In this document: piece after piece, positions 8,596 to 17,829 of the stretch | Position numbering within the stretch: the stretch's first letter is position 1 | Layout of the letters: the number at the start of each line of letters is the position of its first letter | Source: Paraburkholderia fungorum | Lineage (GTDB): Bacteria; Pseudomonadota; Gammaproteobacteria; Burkholderiales; Burkholderiaceae | Assembly (NCBI RefSeq): GCF_900099835.1 | Contig: NZ_FNKP01000002.1 | Location: 2,232,001 to 2,296,000 of the forward strand | Length of the DNA: 64,000 nucleotides | Direction of reading: 5' to 3' | Notes under the pieces: generated by a model | The model's database searches: none | What the model was told of the DNA's origin: nothing | The model's input: the letters and a program-made list of their open reading frames with translations, nothing else | Made by a program: the position numbers and the translations under genes

Positions 8596-8825
8596 GCGAA
8601 CAGAAAGATCACAGCGCCGATCGACAGAAAGATGCCTATATACGGGATAAACAGGCACATCGTCGGTAAGCACAGCGCAAACGCTTTGTTCATAGGCGGT
8701 CGTGCCTCCCACTGCGCACGCCAACCGTACGAATGTCCGCTCACGCTTCTGACGCGCGGTTTCGGATACTGAATCCACGAAAACCGGTCGGCTAGCCATT
8801 CCTGCGCACGAAAACGCCAGTCCAT
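8580..8825 (-). CDS. Small membrane protein on the opposite strand (likely moron)
   Basis: 81 residues; the N-terminal half is basic and Trp/Arg-rich, the C-terminal half is a hydrophobic segment (about 52-77) ending in KR. The ATG at 8825 has GGGAGGG upstream. It sits between tail completion and tape measure genes but reads against them, which is typical of a gene expressed from the lysogen. Single-span proteins of this size in prophages include superinfection-exclusion factors; nothing in the sequence proves that. Confidence 0.6.
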   Translation of the reverse strand: MDWRFRAQEWLADRFSWIQYPKPRVRSVSGHSYGWRAQWEARPPMNKAFALCLPTMCLFIPYIGIFLSIGAVIFLFAYFKR

Positions 8826-8863
8826 ATTGATCCCTCCCGTTAAGCCATTGAGTTTAAACCAGA

Positions 8864-10765
8864 ATGATTGACGTCTACTCGATCGGCACGACGCTGAGAC
8901 TGCACGATCTCGTCACGCCACAACTGCTGAAGCTGTCCGAGCAGTTCGCGAAGGTTGATGCGTTGGCCCTGCAGGTCAATAAGCGCCTCAAGGCAATGGG
9001 CGCCGAAGTCGTCGGCATGAAGAATCTCGCGGCAGCGGCAGGAAAACTCGATCTCGGCCTGAAGGGCGTCAAGGATCAGGCTCTAATCGCCGAAAAGGCT
9101 ATGGGATCCCTTAAGGGGTCTTTGCCTTCGGGCATTGGCATCGAGAGGGAGTTGATAGCCGCCAATGCTGAAGCCGTCCGTCTTGAGGCGCGGCTTGCGG
9201 GCATGCGGTGGAATCGCGTTCCGGGTGGTGGCGGCATGTTTCCGCCTCTTCCTCCAGGTCCCGGCGGTGGTGGCGGCGCAGGCGGTGGTGGTCGCAGGCA
9301 CGGTCCTCATGGCGGCAATCTGCACGTTGGATCCGGCGGATTTGGTGTCGGCGGCGTCGGCATGGGTCTCGCCGATAGCGCGATGATCCCTCTGGCCGCT
9401 GGATTCGCCGCTGCCTACGTTGGGCACGCCTTTTACGAAAGCGCCAAGGAGTATCAGGACGAGTTCATGCGATTCAAGTCGCTGAATCTGGGCGATAAGG
9501 TCAATGACGAAGCTGACAAATTCGTCAAGGCTACGAAGACCTTCGGCGTTTCGCAGTCCGAGTTGATGAAGGCGATGGCCGAATCGGTCGGCTTGTTTGG
9601 ATCGTTTGACGAAGCCTCGAAATACACGCCCGCTCTGGTGTCGCTCGGCAAGGCAAATGCTGGCATTTTTGGCGACAAACTTGGCGCAATGGATGAAGAA
9701 GGTCTTAAGAATCTTCTGAAATTCATCGATCGACGTGGCGGCTTCAAGAATGAGGAAACATTTCAACGTAACCTCAATCTCGCCGAGAAGATGGTCACTG
9801 GGTCCGGTGGCTTTCTAAAGTTTCAGGATCTGGGCACTTTTTCCCAGAATGCCGGAACCGCCTTCCGCAGCCTGTCAGACGAAGGCCTCTTGCACATGGA
9901 AGGCCTGATGATTGAGCAAGGCGGCCAGAAGGCTGGTACAGCGCTCATGAGCCTGTATCAGAACCTCGTTGCAGGTCGTACGCCGATCAAGACGATGCAC
10001 CTGCTCGAGGATCTGGGCATCGGTCGCACAGTCGAACACGTGACCGGGACCGTTGGCGGCAAGAAGTCGACAAGCACATCGTTTGAGCTTTCCCCTGAGT
10101 ACGCGCCAATGATTCAGGCAGATCCCGCTCAATTCTTTGGCGCTGTACTTCCAGGACTGTTGGCCAAGAAAGGAATCAAATCTGAGTCAGGCATCCTGAA
10201 GGCCGTCAACGACATTCTGTCGAACCGAAACGCGTCGAACCAAGGCTCCATCATGACGGCACAGGAATTCCAGGTGCTGCGTGACTACAAGCTGGCCAAA
10301 GGTGCGATGGGCGCGAATGATGTGATGAAGATGTATGAGGGATCAGCGTCCGGTGCTGAAAAGGATTTTGCGGCAGCTTGGGCTGATTTCAAGAACCAGT
10401 TTGGCAAGACAATGCTTCCGACCATCACCAACATGCTGAAGGTCGGAACCGCCGCATTGCGGTCAATAGGTCAACCAGTCGACGAAGCGAAGCTCGACAA
10501 GGCCATCAAAAACGATCCCTCGGTGCAGAGCGGCAGATGGGGCAAGCTTGGCGACATGCTCGGCTGGAATGGCAATTCGCATTCTTCATCTTCCGTGCCG
10601 TCCGGTTCCAGCAAGGATAGTGGGGTGGTCCATACGACGATCAACATTGATGGTCGTAAAGTGGCTCAAGCCGTCACCCCTTATATATCCGGCCCGCTCG
10701 GCTCTGGCCTCTACGCGGGAGGCGTCGATAACACAGTTAGCCTCCCAATGCCGGGCCTGAAATGA
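8864..10765 (+). CDS. Tail tape measure protein
   Basis: 633 residues, the largest structural gene here after the sheath. Coiled-coil regions flank a Gly/Pro-rich linker (121-165) and a hydrophobic segment (about 166-190, SAMIPLAAGFAAAYVG). Tape measures set tail length and are ejected with the DNA. The chaperone pair upstream and baseplate genes downstream fix its identity. No lysozyme or peptidase domain is apparent. Using the usual 1.5 angstrom per residue would give a fairly short tail. The ATG at 8864 lacks a strong ribosome site. Confidence 0.75.
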   Translation: MIDVYSIGTTLRLHDLVTPQLLKLSEQFAKVDALALQVNKRLKAMGAEVVGMKNLAAAAGKLDLGLKGVKDQALIAEKAMGSLKGSLPSGIGIERELIAANAEAVRLEARLAGMRWNRVPGGGGMFPPLPPGPGGGGGAGGGGRRHGPHGGNLHVGSGGFGVGGVGMGLADSAMIPLAAGFAAAYVGHAFYESAKEYQDEFMRFKSLNLGDKVNDEADKFVKATKTFGVSQSELMKAMAESVGLFGSFDEASKYTPALVSLGKANAGIFGDKLGAMDEEGLKNLLKFIDRRGGFKNEETFQRNLNLAEKMVTGSGGFLKFQDLGTFSQNAGTAFRSLSDEGLLHMEGLMIEQGGQKAGTALMSLYQNLVAGRTPIKTMHLLEDLGIGRTVEHVTGTVGGKKSTSTSFELSPEYAPMIQADPAQFFGAVLPGLLAKKGIKSESGILKAVNDILSNRNASNQGSIMTAQEFQVLRDYKLAKGAMGANDVMKMYEGSASGAEKDFAAAWADFKNQFGKTMLPTITNMLKVGTAALRSIGQPVDEAKLDKAIKNDPSVQSGRWGKLGDMLGWNGNSHSSSSVPSGSSKDSGVVHTTINIDGRKVAQAVTPYISGPLGSGLYAGGVDNTVSLPMPGLK

Positions 10766-11730
10766 GCGATATCAAACTGATTCTCGGCGACTTCACGTTT
10801 CAGGACATGGAGATTCCTGAGTCGATAGGGTTTGGCGGTGATCAGCGGCTGTCGATCAAGAAGCTGGTCGGCGGTGTACGAGTCATCGACGCGATGGGCG
10901 GTGATGCGCGTCCATTGGAATGGTCGGGTGTCTTCTTCCCAACGCAGAGTGGCCAATCTGCGCTTGATCGCGCAGAAGCTGTTCAGTCAATGCTTCTGAC
11001 TGCGCAGCCTATCACGCTGAGTTGGGACAGGCTGCAGTTCTCGGTTTTTATCAGAACTTTCGAGCCCGATTACCGCTTCGCCCGCATCCCATACAAGATC
11101 GTCTGCGAAGTTTTGCAGGATCTGACACTGCCGAACGATATTGCCGCTGGTCCGAACGCGGATGACCTTATCAACGGCGATCTGAACTCAGCTAACACGC
11201 TGACGTCCGCAACGGGCGACAGTACTCTCTCAGGCCTGATGAGTTCCGTTTCTACTGCGGTATCGAACGTCAAAACATTCGTAGGCGCATCACTCAGCAC
11301 AGTGGCGTCCGTGCTCGGCCCGATTCACCAGGCGGTTTCCTACGTAACGTCGTCTATCGGGACGGTCGACAACATCCTCGCCAGTGTCGGCGTTCCGGCG
11401 GGCGTGCTGCCGTCCGTTTCAGTCCTGCAAAACGTCGGTGTTTTCTCGTCTATCGTGAATGCGACCACGCTTCAAGTTCAGTATTCGCAGATCGGTGCCC
11501 TGCTCGGCCGCATGCAGACCAATCTCGGTCAGATCAACTCCAGTGGCCGGGTGATCACGGTCGGCGGCGGAAATCTGTTTGACGTCGCCTCGAAACAGTA
11601 TGGCGATCCGAGTGCGTGGACGCAGATTGCGCAAGCTAACAACCTCAGCGATCCGACGCTTGTCGGTGTTTCGACTCTCATCATCCCGCCGTATAACAAC
11701 GGCGCCAGTGGCGGCATTCTCTCCTCGTGA
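10762..11730 (+). CDS. Baseplate-region protein with C-terminal LysM domain
   Basis: 322 residues; starts 4 bases inside the tape measure gene (ATGA). The N-terminal part (GDFTFQDMEIPESIGFGG) resembles the 'DNA circularisation'/gpN or baseplate hub adaptor group. Residues about 262-312 (GNLFDVASKQYGDPSAWTQIAQAN, ending in LIIPP) form a LysM-type peptidoglycan-binding module. Such a protein would sit at the tube tip and contact peptidoglycan during injection. The gpD-like gene starts 4 bases after its stop. Confidence 0.68.
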   Translation: MSDIKLILGDFTFQDMEIPESIGFGGDQRLSIKKLVGGVRVIDAMGGDARPLEWSGVFFPTQSGQSALDRAEAVQSMLLTAQPITLSWDRLQFSVFIRTFEPDYRFARIPYKIVCEVLQDLTLPNDIAAGPNADDLINGDLNSANTLTSATGDSTLSGLMSSVSTAVSNVKTFVGASLSTVASVLGPIHQAVSYVTSSIGTVDNILASVGVPAGVLPSVSVLQNVGVFSSIVNATTLQVQYSQIGALLGRMQTNLGQINSSGRVITVGGGNLFDVASKQYGDPSAWTQIAQANNLSDPTLVGVSTLIIPPYNNGASGGILSS

Positions 11731-11733
11731 TCT

Positions 11734-12852
11734 ATGACAGCATTCCTTTCTCCGTCCGGGCGGCAACCGCGGGGCGCAGTGAAGGTCAACGGGGAACTGA
11801 TTACGGGTTGGCTCGACTTTGAGCTGGACAACAACACGTACTATGCCGCTGACACGTTCCGTTGCAAATTCGCTGGCGCGCTTCTCCCTGTCGACCGGAA
11901 CGCCATCTGGTTCTCAAACCAGCAGGACATGTTTGTCGAGTTGTTCATCGGCTTTCCCAAAGACGTCAACTCCTTTAGCCCAAGCGACCTCACCAGTTGG
12001 ATATATGGGCAGGTCGATCACATCGAGATTGATCCGGTTACCAACACAATCGACGTCGACGGCCGGGATCTTACGAGAGTATTTATTGACGAAAAGACCA
12101 CGCAGAAGTGGCCGAATCAGACCTCCAGTCAGATCGCTACGGCACTTGCCAAGAAGCACGGTCTTACGCCAGTCGTTACCGCGACGACCACGACTGTCGG
12201 AAAGTACTACGAGATCGATCACGTCAATATGACGGATGAGCGGTCGGAGTGGGACATCCTCAACTATCTGGCAGACCTGGAGGGGTTCAAGGTTTGGGTA
12301 CGCGGCCAATCGCTGTACTTTCAGCCCGCGCCAGATCCGACGAAAGCAACGCCCTACCCGATCGTTTGGCAGCCTGCCAGCACAAGTTCGGGGCCGAAAG
12401 CTAACTTCGAAGCGATCAAGTTGCAGCGGGCGCTTACAGTCTCCCGCGGCATACAGGTCAAGATCCGCTCGTGGAACAAGAAGTACGCAAAGGGCTTCAC
12501 AGTCAACTACCCCTCGTCCGTTAAAACGATCAAGGTCGGCTCGTCGTCGATCGGAAGCGGCGGCCAGATTTACTCCAAGACAGTTGCCAACTTGACTCAG
12601 GACCAGGCGCTTCAGTACGCACAAAACTGGTACAAGCAGCTCGTCGCGCACGAGATGAAGATCGAAGGGCTGACGATGCCGGGCGATAACGATCTGGACA
12701 TCACGTCGATCATTCAGTTTGACGGGACAGGAACAGCTTTCGATCAGCAGTATTTTCCTGACAACATAAATCGCTCGATGAGCTTTGACGGCGGCTATTC
12801 AATGACCGTTAGCGCAAAGAACCATGCGCCTAATTCAGAGGTAGTTGTATGA
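11734..12852 (+). CDS. Baseplate hub protein, gpD / late control D type
   Basis: 372 residues. The N-terminus (VKVNGELITGWLDFEL) and the central WDILNYLADLEGFKVWVRG match the gpD/gp27-like hub fold of P2-, Mu-like phages and type VI VgrG. It forms the central hub on which the spike sits. The stop overlaps the spike gene start (ATGA). Position between the LysM protein and the spike gene fits. Confidence 0.78.
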   Translation: MTAFLSPSGRQPRGAVKVNGELITGWLDFELDNNTYYAADTFRCKFAGALLPVDRNAIWFSNQQDMFVELFIGFPKDVNSFSPSDLTSWIYGQVDHIEIDPVTNTIDVDGRDLTRVFIDEKTTQKWPNQTSSQIATALAKKHGLTPVVTATTTTVGKYYEIDHVNMTDERSEWDILNYLADLEGFKVWVRGQSLYFQPAPDPTKATPYPIVWQPASTSSGPKANFEAIKLQRALTVSRGIQVKIRSWNKKYAKGFTVNYPSSVKTIKVGSSSIGSGGQIYSKTVANLTQDQALQYAQNWYKQLVAHEMKIEGLTMPGDNDLDITSIIQFDGTGTAFDQQYFPDNINRSMSFDGGYSMTVSAKNHAPNSEVVV

Positions 12853-13547
12853 GCGGTGCACGCCTGGCCAATGCCATTCGTCAGCAGGCCCGCATGTCGA
12901 CGAATGACTTCGCCTTACCTCGCCTCGCGACGATCAGTAGTTACGACGCGTCGAATCACGCTGTCAAGGTGCAGCTTCAGCCGGAAGATCCCGAAATTGG
13001 ACCGCAGGAATCCAACTGGATGCCCCTCGGAGCGATCGGTATCGGCAATGGTTGGGGCTTCGCTGTTGGACCGCAGATCGACGATCAGGTGCTAGTCGTC
13101 TATGAAAACGGCGACTTCAGCAGCGGGACGATTGTCGCGCGTGTCTTCTCAGTTGCTCAAAAGGCAATAGCGGTGCCATCTGGAGAGATATGGGCAGTTC
13201 ATCAGACCGGCTCATTCGTGAAGATGGTAACCAATGGCGACATCGATGTAAGCACTGCGGGAAATCTTAACGCGAATGTCGCTGGAAACATGACGGCCAA
13301 CGTGACTGGGAATGCCAGCACTAGCGCGACCAACGCCTCTGTGACCGCCACTGGCACCGCATCCGTGACCGCTCCATCGATCAGTTTAGGTGCGACGGGT
13401 CAAAGCCTGATGAGTTTTGTCACGTCAGCAATGGTTGCGTTCTTCAACGCGCACACGCACACGTCAACGACACCCGGCACACCGACCAGCACGCCCAATC
13501 AGACGATGGGAAGTGGGCAACTCACGAGCACTGTTAAAGGCGGCTGA
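12849..13547 (+). CDS. Baseplate spike protein (gpV/gp45-like)
   Basis: 232 residues. The N-terminal OB-fold region (about 20-115) is followed by a Thr/Ala/Asn-rich repeat (135-185) likely forming a beta helix, and HTHTS near residue 200 that may coordinate a metal at the spike tip, as in P2 gpV and phi92 gp138. It punctures the outer membrane on contraction. The gene overlaps both neighbours. Confidence 0.78.
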   Translation: MSGARLANAIRQQARMSTNDFALPRLATISSYDASNHAVKVQLQPEDPEIGPQESNWMPLGAIGIGNGWGFAVGPQIDDQVLVVYENGDFSSGTIVARVFSVAQKAIAVPSGEIWAVHQTGSFVKMVTNGDIDVSTAGNLNANVAGNMTANVTGNASTSATNASVTATGTASVTAPSISLGATGQSLMSFVTSAMVAFFNAHTHTSTTPGTPTSTPNQTMGSGQLTSTVKGG

Positions 13548-13948
13548 TGGTGGACATCAATCATTACTGGGGCGGCGATCTTTCGGTCTCCGCCTCTGGC
13601 GACCTATTGCTCGCCGATCAGCCGACTACTGGCACGCAGCGCGTCTATCGGCGCCTTCTAACCAATCCGGCTCTTTCGGATGCCTCCGGCAACCCGATCG
13701 CATCGCCCGACTACACCTGGCATCCGACTTATGGCGCTGGCGTGCCGCGCAAAGTCGGCTCACCCGGCAATGTGCCTGTTACACGTGCCCTGATACGCGG
13801 GCAGATGTTGCTTGAGTCGGCTGTCGCTCAATCGCCTTCACCCACGATCGAGCTGACGCAGGTCAACAACGCCGTAAGCGCCAGTATCAAGTACACCGAC
13901 GCCAACACGGCGACGCCGCAGTTTCTTGAATTCGACGTCAATACCTGA
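13547..13948 (+). CDS. Baseplate wedge protein (gpW/gp25-like)
   Basis: 133 residues, ATG overlapping the spike gene stop. Size, Asp/Gly/Leu-rich start (GGDLSVSASGDLLLAD) and position between spike and gpJ match the gp25-like wedge proteins of P2-type baseplates, which nucleate sheath assembly. The classical gp25 EPR triad is not obvious here, so the assignment leans on order. Confidence 0.62.
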   Translation: MVDINHYWGGDLSVSASGDLLLADQPTTGTQRVYRRLLTNPALSDASGNPIASPDYTWHPTYGAGVPRKVGSPGNVPVTRALIRGQMLLESAVAQSPSPTIELTQVNNAVSASIKYTDANTATPQFLEFDVNT

Positions 13949-13951
13949 TCG

Positions 13952-15085
13952 ATGGCAAATCTCAATACACAATCGTTCTCATCGATCGTATCGAACTTCG
14001 CGGCAGCCGTTCAAGGTTCCGCGACATCGCTGATCGACTTCACTATTGGTTCGGTGCTACGTGCGATTGCGGAAGCCATGGGTGGCGTCGCTCTGTGGTT
14101 GCAAGGCCTGATTCTGCAAGTTGCTGCGCTCACGCGGGCAGCTACGTCGAACGGTACAGATCTTGATTCATGGTTTGCGCAGTTCAATTTCGCACGCCTG
14201 CCAGCAGTCTCCGCCAGCACACAGGAGACCTTCGCCCGCTACACGCCAACCAACCAGGCAGTCATCCCGGTTGGTGCAGTTGTGCAGACGAACGATGGCG
14301 CGGTGATGTTCGAGGTGATCGTCGACACGACGAATGCGGCTTATAGCGCGTCCAGCAACGGGTACATCCTGCCAGCCGGTCAGGCAAGTGTGAACGTTAC
14401 GGTCCAATGCACGACCGCGGGAACGACAGGAAATGTCGCAGCCGCTGCGCTCAACACGCTCGGGACTGCCATTTCGGGCGTCGATTACGTCACCAACAGT
14501 GCTGCGGTCATCAATGGCGAGGCTGCCGAAACCGATGCTGCTGCGCGCGCCCGATTCGTGCTCTACATCGCGAGTCTCGAGGCCGCAACATTGCTCGCAG
14601 TGATGAACGCCATAGCGAGCGTCCAGAGCAACATGACCGGCATCATTGCCGAGAACACGCAGTACAACGGATCGACGCAATACGGGTACTTCACGACCAT
14701 CATTAACGATGGCAGCGGCTCGGCCACCTCGACCGAACTGGAGAATGCATCGAATGCCATCGAGGCAGTCAGGCCATTGACTGTGACCTACGGCGTACAT
14801 GCGCCAATCCCGGTTACGGTCACGGTTTCGCTCACCATCACCACGTCCAGCAGCTACACGCACTCGACCGTGGCCGCAGCGGTGCAGTCTGCGATCAACA
14901 CCTATATCGAAAGCATCGACACCACGTCATCTGGCGCGACGCTGCCGTACACAAGCATCGCGGCGCAGGCCTACGCCGTTGCGGGCGTCACCAATGTGAC
15001 GGCCGTTCTTGTCAATGGGGGAACGTCCGATCTGACGATCACGTATCAACAGTCCTTCGCGCCTGGCGCAATTGTGGTGACTTGA
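13952..15085 (+). CDS. Baseplate J-like protein
   Basis: 377 residues. Features of the baseplate J/gp47 family are the N-terminal helix region (RAIAEAMGGVALWLQ), the middle GGEAAETDAAARARF-like block (residues near 190) and a C-terminal repeat. It joins wedge subunits and carries the fibres. The next gene starts 1 base after its stop. Confidence 0.82.
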   Translation: MANLNTQSFSSIVSNFAAAVQGSATSLIDFTIGSVLRAIAEAMGGVALWLQGLILQVAALTRAATSNGTDLDSWFAQFNFARLPAVSASTQETFARYTPTNQAVIPVGAVVQTNDGAVMFEVIVDTTNAAYSASSNGYILPAGQASVNVTVQCTTAGTTGNVAAAALNTLGTAISGVDYVTNSAAVINGEAAETDAAARARFVLYIASLEAATLLAVMNAIASVQSNMTGIIAENTQYNGSTQYGYFTTIINDGSGSATSTELENASNAIEAVRPLTVTYGVHAPIPVTVTVSLTITTSSSYTHSTVAAAVQSAINTYIESIDTTSSGATLPYTSIAAQAYAVAGVTNVTAVLVNGGTSDLTITYQQSFAPGAIVVT

Positions 15086-15086
15086 T

Positions 15087-15773
15087 ATGGCTACAGGCGA
15101 TCAGTCTGACATTCTTTCTCGCCTCCAGTCTTACCTGCCGCGCGGCTGGTTTGGCGACTGGAGCGAGTCGCCCATCATTACAGGGCTGCTGACCGGCATT
15201 TCGTCTGTTTTCGCGACGATGTACCTGCTGGTGATGTTCTTCTGGGCACAGACCCGGCTGGATACGTCGACAGGTGGCTGGATCGATATTTGGGCATCTG
15301 ACTTTCTCGGCACATCACTGCCGCGCAAGCCCAACGAGACCGACGCCAGCTACATCGCGCGTATCAAGCTCGCGATCTTCGGTGCGAAGGGCACCCGACC
15401 GGCAATGGTTACGGCGCTCACGAACCTGACGGGACGCGCGCCGATCATCTTCGAGCCGGCGCGACCTTTAGACAGCGGGTGCATGGGTGCAAATACAGGC
15501 GTGGCGAGTTTCTGCGGCGTCTCGCGCATGGGCTCGATTGCATGCCCTTTTGGCGCACTAATCACCGCTTTCCGGCCGCTCGTCAGTGGCGGCTCCGCCG
15601 GCGCTGCGTATGCGAATGCGCCAATGTGGTCTGCAATGGCCGCACCCCTGTCGCATGGGTACACCGGGTCGCTCGCCGACGAAACAACGGCCGCTACTGA
15701 CGCGGACATTCTGGCGCTGATCAACATCATTCGGCCGATCGCCACGAACATCGGCGTCGCGATCACCAACTGA
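15087..15773 (+). CDS. Baseplate protein I-like
   Basis: 228 residues immediately after gpJ. Residues 1-50 (DILSRLQSYLPRGWFGDW) and the helix around 70-100 (GWIDIWASDFLGTSLPR) resemble the gpI/gp48-type proteins that follow gpJ in Mu- and P2-like baseplates. It would link the wedge to the fibre. No membrane segments are predicted apart from one hydrophobic helix near 40-55. Two terminators follow. Confidence 0.68.
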   Translation: MATGDQSDILSRLQSYLPRGWFGDWSESPIITGLLTGISSVFATMYLLVMFFWAQTRLDTSTGGWIDIWASDFLGTSLPRKPNETDASYIARIKLAIFGAKGTRPAMVTALTNLTGRAPIIFEPARPLDSGCMGANTGVASFCGVSRMGSIACPFGALITAFRPLVSGGSAGAAYANAPMWSAMAAPLSHGYTGSLADETTAATDADILALINIIRPIATNIGVAITN

Positions 15774-15793
15774 TACACAGCAATTCATGACTA

Positions 15794-15817
15794 GGCCGCC
15801 ATAGAGCGGCCTTTTTT
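15794..15817 (+). terminator. Intrinsic terminator after baseplate genes (first of two)
   Basis: GGCCGC (15794-15799), 6-base loop, GCGGCC (15806-15811), then TTTTTT. A second terminator begins 14 bases downstream. Confidence 0.65.
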
Positions 15818-15830
15818 CTTTTCATTTGCC

Positions 15831-15857
15831 AAGCCCGCCATCGTGCGGGCTTTTTTT
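15831..15857 (+). terminator. Intrinsic terminator before fibre gene (second of two)
   Basis: AAGCCCGC, short loop, GCGGGCTT followed by seven T. Together with the previous hairpin it divides baseplate from fibre transcription, although the fibre gene starts only 12 bases further on. Confidence 0.65.
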
Positions 15858-15868
15858 ATGGGTGAGCC

Positions 15869-17650
15869 ATGCGGCGCATTGAAACTTACGTAGGGCAGCA
15901 AGTTTATGAGTGGGCCTTCTCTGCCCCCTCACAGTATGCGATGACGGCAATGGCGAAGGTGTGCGCCGCCATGATGGGCACGAGCGGCACCATCAATGGT
16001 CTGGCTTGCACTCCGACGAGCCCTGCGACTATGACGGTACAGATCGGTGCCGGTGAGTTGTATCAAAACGCTCCGCTTGAGGCGACGGCGTGCGGAACTT
16101 TGCCGGCCGACACCAGCCACACGATTCTGAAGCAGGGGATCCAGCTCAATACCTACACCACGTCGACCTTCGCGGCCCCGACGACCAGCGGCCAGTCGAT
16201 CAACTATCTGATCGAAGCTCAATATCAGGATTCGGACATCAGTCTTGATCCGACAACCGGCAATACGCCCGTTGTGCTCCAGTTCTACAACGCTAACACC
16301 CCAGCCAGCCCTTGGTCGGGACCGAACAATAGCGGTGCTACGAGCAACACGTTCCGCGATGGCATCGTTGCGTATCAGATCAAGGCAGGCGTAGCTGCAA
16401 CGACTGGATCGCAGGCAACTCCATCGCCGGACACTGGATGGATTGGCCTTTGGGTGGTGACCGTGCCGTTCGGCGCCACGTCGCTGACGTCGTCGAATAT
16501 CAGCCAATACTCCGCGGCGCCAATCCTGCCGACCGGCATGTTGCAGTCGATCATGAGCGGCAACCTCGCTTATGGCGTCGACGGCGGGTCTGCCAACACA
16601 ATTCAGGCATCGTTCCCGATCCCCGTCACTACGGTGACGGAAAACATGGATCTGTGGGTCAAGATCAAGGCCGCTAATACCGGCGCTACCACGTTCACGC
16701 CTAACCCCGGCACCATCAGCGCATCGCCTGTTGTCGGAGCCGCCCACGCTGCGCTCCAGGGGGGCGAACTAGTCGCAAGTGGCCGAGCTAACCTGATCTG
16801 GCGTCAGGACATCACTTCGTGGGTGTTGGTTGAGTGTACTGGCGCAGCGATTCAGGTTGCTCCTGCCACGCAGAGCGCACACGCGGTTCAGTTTTCTCAG
16901 ATTCCCGCGATCGTTGGGCAATTCTCGAATTTGAAGGCATCCGCTGCTAGCGGAGCAACGTCTGTCACTTTCACGGCTGACACGATCGTCGTGGGGACTG
17001 CGTTGAATGGGTTGACGTATCGACTTACCGGCTTTAGTCAAACATTCACGCCCAGCACAGCAGGCGCAGGCGGGATGGACACGGGAAGTGCGACAGCCGG
17101 AACCATCGTTGCTGTTTATGCTGGATACAATCCGTCGACAGGCGCAACGACGATTTTCGGTACGCTCGAAGGATCGGCCGCAGCCCCTACCGTATATGCA
17201 AAGGCAAACGCACCGTCAGGCTATACCGCGACGTCGCTGCTCGCAGTCGTACCAATTAGCACGACAGTCAACGCATTTGCGCCGTTCAATGTGACTAATC
17301 GCGCAACCGCAGCCGCATCGACGCTGTTCCTGAACGGAACAACTTCTGCCACCAGCCTCACTAGCTACACATCGTTCACGACGGCGTCGGTTCCGAAGAC
17401 TGCGGCATTCATGACGGGTAGCATTTCCGTCACCAACTCTATTTCGTCAAATAGTCATGTGCTGCTAGCCTCTTCGACAGCAGGTACGGGGGCGTATGAC
17501 ATAGCCTGCAACAGCAATGGCGTCGGTGGCACCAGTAGCGCGTTCCGTTTGGCGCTTAGCACGCCGCAAACCATTGCATACGCGGCGTACGGAAGCTCGG
17601 CGAGCAACGTTGTTACCTACGGGCTGCTGGTGAACGGATGGGAGATTTAA
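15869..17650 (+). CDS. Tail fibre / receptor-binding protein
   Basis: 593 residues, with GGTGA before ATG. The N-terminal 100 residues (ETYVGQQVYEW, TVQIGAGELYQNAPLEATA) look like the baseplate-attachment region seen in Burkholderia phage fibres, and the rest is Ser/Thr/Ala/Gly-rich, beta-type and low in charged residues. It would decide the host surface receptor. The small gene starting 3 bases after it is the likely partner. Confidence 0.72.
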   Translation: MRRIETYVGQQVYEWAFSAPSQYAMTAMAKVCAAMMGTSGTINGLACTPTSPATMTVQIGAGELYQNAPLEATACGTLPADTSHTILKQGIQLNTYTTSTFAAPTTSGQSINYLIEAQYQDSDISLDPTTGNTPVVLQFYNANTPASPWSGPNNSGATSNTFRDGIVAYQIKAGVAATTGSQATPSPDTGWIGLWVVTVPFGATSLTSSNISQYSAAPILPTGMLQSIMSGNLAYGVDGGSANTIQASFPIPVTTVTENMDLWVKIKAANTGATTFTPNPGTISASPVVGAAHAALQGGELVASGRANLIWRQDITSWVLVECTGAAIQVAPATQSAHAVQFSQIPAIVGQFSNLKASAASGATSVTFTADTIVVGTALNGLTYRLTGFSQTFTPSTAGAGGMDTGSATAGTIVAVYAGYNPSTGATTIFGTLEGSAAAPTVYAKANAPSGYTATSLLAVVPISTTVNAFAPFNVTNRATAAASTLFLNGTTSATSLTSYTSFTTASVPKTAAFMTGSISVTNSISSNSHVLLASSTAGTGAYDIACNSNGVGGTSSAFRLALSTPQTIAYAAYGSSASNVVTYGLLVNGWEI

Positions 17651-17652
17651 CG

Positions 17653-17829
17653 ATGATCTACGTTCAATTCGCAGACAGCACCGACGCCGTCATCATTGCG
17701 TACTTCAGCAACGCGCAGGACGCTTCGGCGTTTCCGAATCAAGGCACGGTGGCGGCCAGCGACGCTCGCTGGAAGACGTTCTACAGCGCATCGCCGTTAC
17801 AGAGTTACTTGCCGGCCCCGACCGCATAA
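17653..17829 (+). CDS. Small fibre-associated protein
   Basis: 58 residues (MIYVQFADSTDA...). GGAG lies 10 bases before ATG 17653. The location right after the fibre gene is that of fibre-assembly chaperones, and phages often carry small C-terminal attachment proteins of this size there. The sequence shows no known domain. The end overlaps the 3' end of the convergent acyltransferase gene by 25 bases. Confidence 0.6.
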   Translation: MIYVQFADSTDAVIIAYFSNAQDASAFPNQGTVAASDARWKTFYSASPLQSYLPAPTA

